Assembly: GCA_002691245.1 (NCBI GenBank) | Contig: NZHH01000045.1 | Coordinates: 1-27,737, forward strand | Reading direction: 5' to 3' | DNA from: Methylaequor sp002691245 | GTDB lineage: Bacteria; Pseudomonadota; Alphaproteobacteria; Methylaequorales; Methylaequoraceae | DNA: 27,737 bases | In this document: one piece after another, positions 23,732-27,737 of the stretch | Numbering within the stretch: the stretch's first letter is position 1 | How the letters are laid out: each line of letters opens with the position of its first letter | Made by a program: the position numbers and the translations under genes | Notes under the pieces: generated by a model | Seen by the model: the letters and a program-made list of their open reading frames with translations, nothing else | Databases searched by the model: none | What the model was told of the DNA's origin: nothing

Positions 23732-25913
23732 CTAAAACCTCTCTCCTGCCTACATGATTTGCTGGACTAACTATTCCTTCAGATTCCATTTTTTCAATTA
23801 TTCTTGCTGCCCTATTATATCCAATCTGTAAATGCCTTTGAATAAAACTTGTAGAAGCTCTTTTTTCTCTGCATACAATAGATACAGCCTTATTGTATAA
23901 TTCATCTCCACTATCACTAAAACCCAAATTAAAATTTTCTTGTTCACTATCCTCAGTTGTAACAGTCTGCAGGTACTCAGGCTCTCCTTGACTTTTCCAG
24001 TGATTTACAACTGATTGAACTTCTTCTGTTTTTACAAATGGTCCGTGGACTCTCAACAAATTCTCTCCAAGCATCGTGATCAATAAATCACCCTGTCCTA
24101 AAAGTTGTTCTGCTCCTTGCTCTTCAAGAATAGTTCTACTATTAATTTTATTAACAACTTTATAGCTAATTCTAGTTGGAAAATTTGATTTTATCGTTCC
24201 AGTTATAACGTCAACCGATGGCCTCTGTGTTGCCACTATCAGGTGAATACCTGCAGCTCTTGCCATCTGTGACAAACGCTGAATAGCACCTTCTATTTCT
24301 TTCCCAGATGTGATCATTAAATCGGCAAGTTCGTCTACAACAACCACGATCTTTGGAAATATTGCTAAATCTAAAGCTTTTTTTTCCATCACAGGTTTGC
24401 CTGTTTCAGAATCATACCCCACTTGCATTTCTTTAAAAATAATTTGTCCATTTTCAATAATACTTTTTACCTTTTTATTATAATCGTCAATTTCTCTTAC
24501 TTCCAAATGAGTCATCATTTGGTATCTTTTTTCCATTTCTTTAACTGTCCACTTCAATGCTGAAATTGCTTTTTTGGTATCAGTTACAACTTCAGTTAGT
24601 AAGTGAGGAATATCTTGATAGATAGAAAGTTCTAGCATTTTTGGATCTATTAAAATCAATCTACAATCTTCAGGAGATGAATAATACAAAAGCGATAAAA
24701 GCATAGCATTAATACCTACTGATTTACCTGACCCAGTAGTTCCTGCAACCAATAAGTGAGGCATCTTTGCCAAATCAACTATTACAGGATTTCCGAAAAT
24801 GTCCTTTCCAAGTGCAAGCGGTAATTTAAATTTATTTTTCTTGAAAATTTCATGATTAATTAATTCTCTTAGAAAGACGGTTTGTCTATGTTTATTAGGA
24901 ATTTCAATTCCAATCGCATCTTTACCAGGTATAGTAGATATACGTGTAGATTTAGCACTCATAGAACGTGCTATGTCTTCAGATAACCTTATAACACTCG
25001 AAGATAGTGTTCCTGGAGCGGGAGTTAACTCGAATAAAGTTACAATTGGACCTTGTCTAACATCTGTAATTTGTCCACTAATTTTAAAGTCTTTCAAAAC
25101 ACCTGCTAATAGTGATCTATTAAGCTCAGTATTTCTTTTGTTTTCTGTATCAATTCCGCTAATCCTTTTTTCTTTTTCTAATAAATCTATTGTTGGAAAA
25201 ATATAGTTGGTAGATATCTTTCTAATGTTATTACCAGAAGTAGTAGAAGTTTTTCTTACTGATGAATAGATATTCTTTGTTTTCTTAGTGAAAGAGGGCA
25301 ATTTAATCCAATCATCTGAAATGTTTAGTTTGAATATTTTACAAATAAAAATTATTGTGTGTTGCAATGTTTTTAAAAACCCTATGAATATAATTTTTAC
25401 ATCATTTAAATCAATGTTAAGCGTCAGCATTGTTGAAAGAATCAAAAAAAGAGAAATAGTGAATATTATTAAAAGTAGAAAATCAGGATTTTGAAAATAA
25501 TAGTTGAAGTAAATATTTAATCCATTGCCAAGAATACCACCTGATAGGTCTAGATTCTGATTGTTGTTAACAACAAACTGTAGAACAAAACATGATAAAA
25601 CAATGGTAGGTGGTAAAAAAGTCCATGCGGTCCAAGATGAGTATTTTCCAGAAATTATCTTTAAAGCATTAAAAAAGAAAAATAAACTAAAAAAATAAGA
25701 AATAACTCCAAAAAAGTTTATTAAAAAATCTGATAATACTGATCCGAACAGTCCTAAATAATTATTACTTACTTCTAATTTAGAGTTGAACCTAAAGAAA
25801 GAATTATCACTAGATGAAAAGCTTAATAGAGAAATAAGTATAAGCAGACCAAAAGAACAAAAAAGAGAGAAAAAAAATGTTTTTTTTAAATTTTCTTTTA
25901 TTTTACTATTCAT
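23715..25913 (-). CDS. ftsK: DNA translocase FtsK
   Basis: The 732-residue divisome DNA pump clears and aligns the terminus region during division. About four to five N-terminal membrane segments (residues 12-180) anchor it in the inner membrane. A short linker leads to the motor: QGPIVTLFELTPAPG, Walker A AGTTGSGKSVG (about 388-398), LIDPKMLELSIY, Walker B VVVVDELADLM (about 520-530) and ATQRPSVDVITG. The C-terminal winged-helix gamma domain (about 665-732; STSFIQRHLQIGYNRAARIIEKME) reads KOPS and contacts XerD. The linker is much shorter than in E. coli, as is usual in alphaproteobacteria. Divergent from the UbiH-family gene across 51 very AT-rich bases. Confidence 0.97.
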   Translation of the reverse strand: MNSKIKENLKKTFFFSLFCSFGLLILISLLSFSSSDNSFFRFNSKLEVSNNYLGLFGSVLSDFLINFFGVISYFFSLFFFFNALKIISGKYSSWTAWTFLPPTIVLSCFVLQFVVNNNQNLDLSGGILGNGLNIYFNYYFQNPDFLLLIIFTISLFLILSTMLTLNIDLNDVKIIFIGFLKTLQHTIIFICKIFKLNISDDWIKLPSFTKKTKNIYSSVRKTSTTSGNNIRKISTNYIFPTIDLLEKEKRISGIDTENKRNTELNRSLLAGVLKDFKISGQITDVRQGPIVTLFELTPAPGTLSSSVIRLSEDIARSMSAKSTRISTIPGKDAIGIEIPNKHRQTVFLRELINHEIFKKNKFKLPLALGKDIFGNPVIVDLAKMPHLLVAGTTGSGKSVGINAMLLSLLYYSSPEDCRLILIDPKMLELSIYQDIPHLLTEVVTDTKKAISALKWTVKEMEKRYQMMTHLEVREIDDYNKKVKSIIENGQIIFKEMQVGYDSETGKPVMEKKALDLAIFPKIVVVVDELADLMITSGKEIEGAIQRLSQMARAAGIHLIVATQRPSVDVITGTIKSNFPTRISYKVVNKINSRTILEEQGAEQLLGQGDLLITMLGENLLRVHGPFVKTEEVQSVVNHWKSQGEPEYLQTVTTEDSEQENFNLGFSDSGDELYNKAVSIVCREKRASTSFIQRHLQIGYNRAARIIEKMESEGIVSPANHVGRREVLVGKDN

Positions 25914-25964
25914 TTAATATTTTAATTATATTAGTTTTATAAAAAAAATATAACAAAATTTACA
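25914..25964. promoter_or_regulatory. AT-rich divergent promoter region, ftsK / UbiH-family gene
   Basis: Fifty-one bases with almost no G or C must hold both promoters unless they lie inside the genes. On the minus strand TATAAT (25930-25925) lies 11 nt before the ftsK ATG; on plus TATAAC lies about 10 nt before the other start. No good -35 elements are apparent. If used, both transcripts would have very short leaders. Confidence 0.35.
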
Positions 25965-27155
25965 ATGATAAAAAAACATTCAGAAATTGTTGTTTGTGGA
26001 GCAGGATTAGTAGGTATGACGTTTGCTTTACTTTTGTCACAAAAAAAGATTAACGTTTCATTAATTGACAAAAACAGTAAAAAAGACATTTTCAACTCTA
26101 GCGATAATAGAACTACAGCTATTTCACAAGGATCCTCAAGAATTTATGAAGAATTAGGTGTTTGGAAAGAACTAAAGGAATATGCACAGCCCATTTATAA
26201 AATTTATGTTTCAGAAGGTGTTCAAGATAATAAAATGGAATTTGATCACAAAAAGCTATCTGAGGGACCACTGGGATTTATAATTAATAATAAAATTCTT
26301 AAACAAATTTTATTTAATAAAATCCTTGAGTCAAAATTTATAAGCTTCTATGAAAAAACTGAGATTTTGAGAATAAATAATAGTAATAACACTGAAGATT
26401 TTATTACAACAGATAACTTTAAAATCAGCTATAAGTTGCTGGTAGCCGCTGATGGTAGGTTTTCAAAAACTCGTTTTCAAGCTGGTATTAAGTATTATCA
26501 TCATAACTATAATCAAAATGCATTTGTATTTAATATAACACATTCAAAACCTCATCATGGAATTGCACTAGAACGATTCTTTTCAACTGGACCGCTTGCT
26601 CTCCTCCCAATGAAAGACCAATATCAAAAAAAATCCTCTGTAGTTTGGACCGTAGACTCTAATGTTTCAGATAAGAAAATTTTCGGTACAAAAATTAGAG
26701 AAGAATTCAATAAAAAATATCAAAATTTTTTCGGAAAAATAATAAAATTCTCCAAGTTTACAAAATATCCACTAAATGTTTATTCATGCTACACCTCATC
26801 TAAGAAAAACGTTATTTTGATTGGGGACGCATGTCAAGCCATCCATCCTATTGCTGGACAAGGATTTAATCTAGGTCTCAGGGATGTGGTTTGTCTAAGT
26901 AAGATAATCACACAATTCAAGCAACTGGGGTTAGAGGTAAACAGTGTAAATCTTTTAAATAAGTACGAAAGAAAAAGGTTCTTGGATAAAAATTTGTTGG
27001 TGTCTGTTACTCATAATTTAAACAATTTATTTGCTAATAACTTATTGCCCATAAAGTTGCTAAGACGATTTGGTTTAAAAGTTTTCTCCGCATCCAGTTT
27101 TTTGAAAAAACAAAGTATGTTTTATGCTATGGGTCTGAAGAATTTTGAGCTTTAG
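25965..27155 (+). CDS. UbiH/UbiF/VisC/COQ6-family FAD-dependent hydroxylase (ubiquinone biosynthesis)
   Basis: The 396-residue flavoprotein monooxygenase probably hydroxylates the ring of a ubiquinone precursor. It has the N-terminal FAD motif GAGLVG (12-17), the DNRTTAISQGSSRIYEELGVW segment typical of the family, the LLVAADGRFSKTR motif (FAD/NADPH region) and GDACQAIHPIAGQGFNLGLRD (about 287-307), which holds the second FAD-binding aspartate. Which ring position it modifies (UbiH, UbiI, UbiF or the multi-position UbiL/UbiM types) cannot be told from sequence. The gene's 3' end overlaps the convergent DUF971 gene by 29 bp. Confidence 0.93.
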   Translation: MIKKHSEIVVCGAGLVGMTFALLLSQKKINVSLIDKNSKKDIFNSSDNRTTAISQGSSRIYEELGVWKELKEYAQPIYKIYVSEGVQDNKMEFDHKKLSEGPLGFIINNKILKQILFNKILESKFISFYEKTEILRINNSNNTEDFITTDNFKISYKLLVAADGRFSKTRFQAGIKYYHHNYNQNAFVFNITHSKPHHGIALERFFSTGPLALLPMKDQYQKKSSVVWTVDSNVSDKKIFGTKIREEFNKKYQNFFGKIIKFSKFTKYPLNVYSCYTSSKKNVILIGDACQAIHPIAGQGFNLGLRDVVCLSKIITQFKQLGLEVNSVNLLNKYERKRFLDKNLLVSVTHNLNNLFANNLLPIKLLRRFGLKVFSASSFLKKQSMFYAMGLKNFEL

Positions 27156-27435
27156 TACCAATTTTGTAAAGATATTCCCAACTAAAAATACCAGTATTAT
27201 GTCCATCGTCAAAGATCACTCTAACTGCATAATTTCCGACTGCTTCAATCTTGTTTATCAAGACTCCACTAGACCTTATGTTCTGTGGTTTTAATTTATC
27301 CTTATTATGTTTATTTTCTGCAGAAGGGCTATATCTTCTTAAGAATGAAGATCGTAGAACTAAATAATTATTATTTTCATACTCTATTTGAATGCTTTTT
27401 TTATTAAGGCTTAATTTAACAGATTTAGGAATCAT
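27127..27435 (-). CDS. DUF971 (gamma-butyrobetaine-hydroxylase-like N-terminal domain) protein
   Basis: This 102-residue protein matches the small single-domain DUF971 family: LRSSFLRRYSPSAE near the middle and YAVRVIFDDGHNTGIFSWEYLYKI near the end. The domain forms the N-terminal part of gamma-butyrobetaine hydroxylases; as a stand-alone protein its function is not established, though it often neighbours iron-sulfur genes. The ATG at 27435 overlaps the end of the Trm112-like gene by 11 bp, so the two are co-translated. The 3' end overlaps the convergent UbiH-family gene. Confidence 0.9.
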   Translation of the reverse strand: MIPKSVKLSLNKKSIQIEYENNNYLVLRSSFLRRYSPSAENKHNKDKLKPQNIRSSGVLINKIEAVGNYAVRVIFDDGHNTGIFSWEYLYKIGTKAQNSSDP

Positions 27436-27598
27436 CTTTATTAATAATAAAGCACCGTATACCCTGATAAATTGAGTAAGTTGTGCTTTTAATTTCGTTT
27501 AACAATGATTGATTTTTTTTTTCAAAAAATAGTTTCTTTCGAGTTTCTGCGCAAACAAGTAAGTCCAAAAATCTTTGGTTAAAATCATTATTTGTCAA
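27425..27598 (-). CDS. Trm112/YcaR-family small protein
   Basis: This frame encodes 57 residues starting at TTG 27598: MTNNDFNQRFLDLLVCAE, then LFFEKKNQSLLNEI and STTYSIYQGIRCFIIN. It matches the bacterial Trm112 pattern (D-R-LLEILVCP-TK-L ... L-S---YPI-DGIP-M). Alphaproteobacterial members also keep only the first Cys of the zinc site. Family members are small partners or stabilisers of methyltransferases; the target here is unknown. The TTG overlaps the stop of the upstream lon-domain gene by four bases (TTGA) and the end overlaps DUF971 by 11. The order lon-domain, Trm112, DUF971 is a familiar alphaproteobacterial arrangement and supports the call. Confidence 0.85.
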   Translation of the reverse strand: MTNNDFNQRFLDLLVCAETRKKLFFEKKNQSLLNEIKSTTYSIYQGIRCFIINKDDS

Positions 27599-27737
27599 GA
27601 TGGATTTCCCGAGCTTGCCATCTTATTTTCATTAATGCCCATTTGCATTAATGAGGTTAAGATCTCCAATCTATCAGATAGTGTTTTAGCTTCCAATAAT
27701 GCTTGCTTCTCGTTTACATCAAATGGGCAGCACATGC
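27595..27737 (-). CDS. Lon substrate-binding-domain (LonN-type) protein, C-terminal fragment
   Basis: Only the last 46 complete codons are inside the window; the frame continues past the right edge. The segment FDVNEKQALLEAKTLSDRL followed by EILTSLMQMGI matches the conserved C-terminus of the stand-alone lon-domain proteins (pattern PAEKQALLEA-DL-ERA--L--LLEM). These proteins lack the AAA+ and protease parts of Lon, and their role is not settled. The match is short, so the call leans on gene order with Trm112 and DUF971. Confidence 0.72.
   Translation of the reverse strand, partial: MCCPFDVNEKQALLEAKTLSDRLEILTSLMQMGINENKMASSGNPS
27629..27654. repeat. Perfect 10-bp inverted repeat in the lon-domain gene
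   Basis: TCATTAATGC (27629-27638), spacer CCATTT, GCATTAATGA (27645-27654). The arms match exactly. It lies within coding sequence about 30-60 nt before the Trm112-like start. No T-run follows on either strand, so it is not an intrinsic terminator; it may be chance in AT-rich DNA or a hairpin affecting translation of the next gene. Confidence 0.6.

Overview
The window is a contiguous stretch of an AT-rich alphaproteobacterial chromosome, probably from a marine or other streamlined lineage (SAR11/HIMB59/SAR116-like is a guess). The class assignment rests on the order mnmE-mnmG-rsmG-parA-parB, with perfect parS sites embedded in the 5' ends of mnmG and rsmG, and on the conserved lon-domain/Trm112/DUF971/ubiH/ftsK and BON-lipoprotein/gshB neighbourhoods. 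Coding is dense and no gene-free stretch exceeds 150 bases. No tRNA, rRNA, CRISPR array, transposase or integrase was seen.

Region 1 (1-14125, all minus strand) is a surface-secretion block: two consecutive two-partner secretion cassettes in the order tpsB2-tpsA2-tpsB1-tpsA1. Each pairs an FhaC/ShlB-type outer-membrane transporter (584 residues each with the starts chosen here) with a large haemagglutinin-type exoprotein. TpsA1 (at least 2069 residues, C-terminus beyond the left edge) ends in a long run of MBG/YDG repeats. TpsA2 (1367 residues) has only two YDG motifs but carries an inserted PA14-like domain. The block is richer in G+C than the core genes. It also holds most of the single-base ambiguities (N), which suggests allelic mixture at this locus.

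Region 2 (14217-15530, minus) is a solitary ammonium channel gene, amt.

Region 3 (15663-22140, plus) is a tightly packed operon, mnmE-mnmG-rsmG-parA-parB-dnaQ: tRNA wobble-uridine modification, 16S rRNA methylation, chromosome partitioning and the replicative proofreading exonuclease. A good promoter precedes mnmE and a clear intrinsic terminator follows dnaQ.

Region 4 (25913-22212, minus) is ftsK-BON lipoprotein-gshB, running towards region 3. Region 5 (25965 to the end) has a UbiH-family hydroxylase on plus, convergent with a minus-strand operon of a lon-domain protein (partial), a Trm112-like protein and a DUF971 protein.

The most interesting signals are the perfect DnaA boxes in the two spacers upstream of the tpsB genes, a few kb from parS/parAB (a candidate replication-origin neighbourhood or DnaA-responsive control of surface proteins); the PA14 insertion that distinguishes two otherwise collinear TpsA paralogues; the modular repeat tail of TpsA1; and a long homopolymer in the tpsB2 signal peptide that could mediate phase variation.
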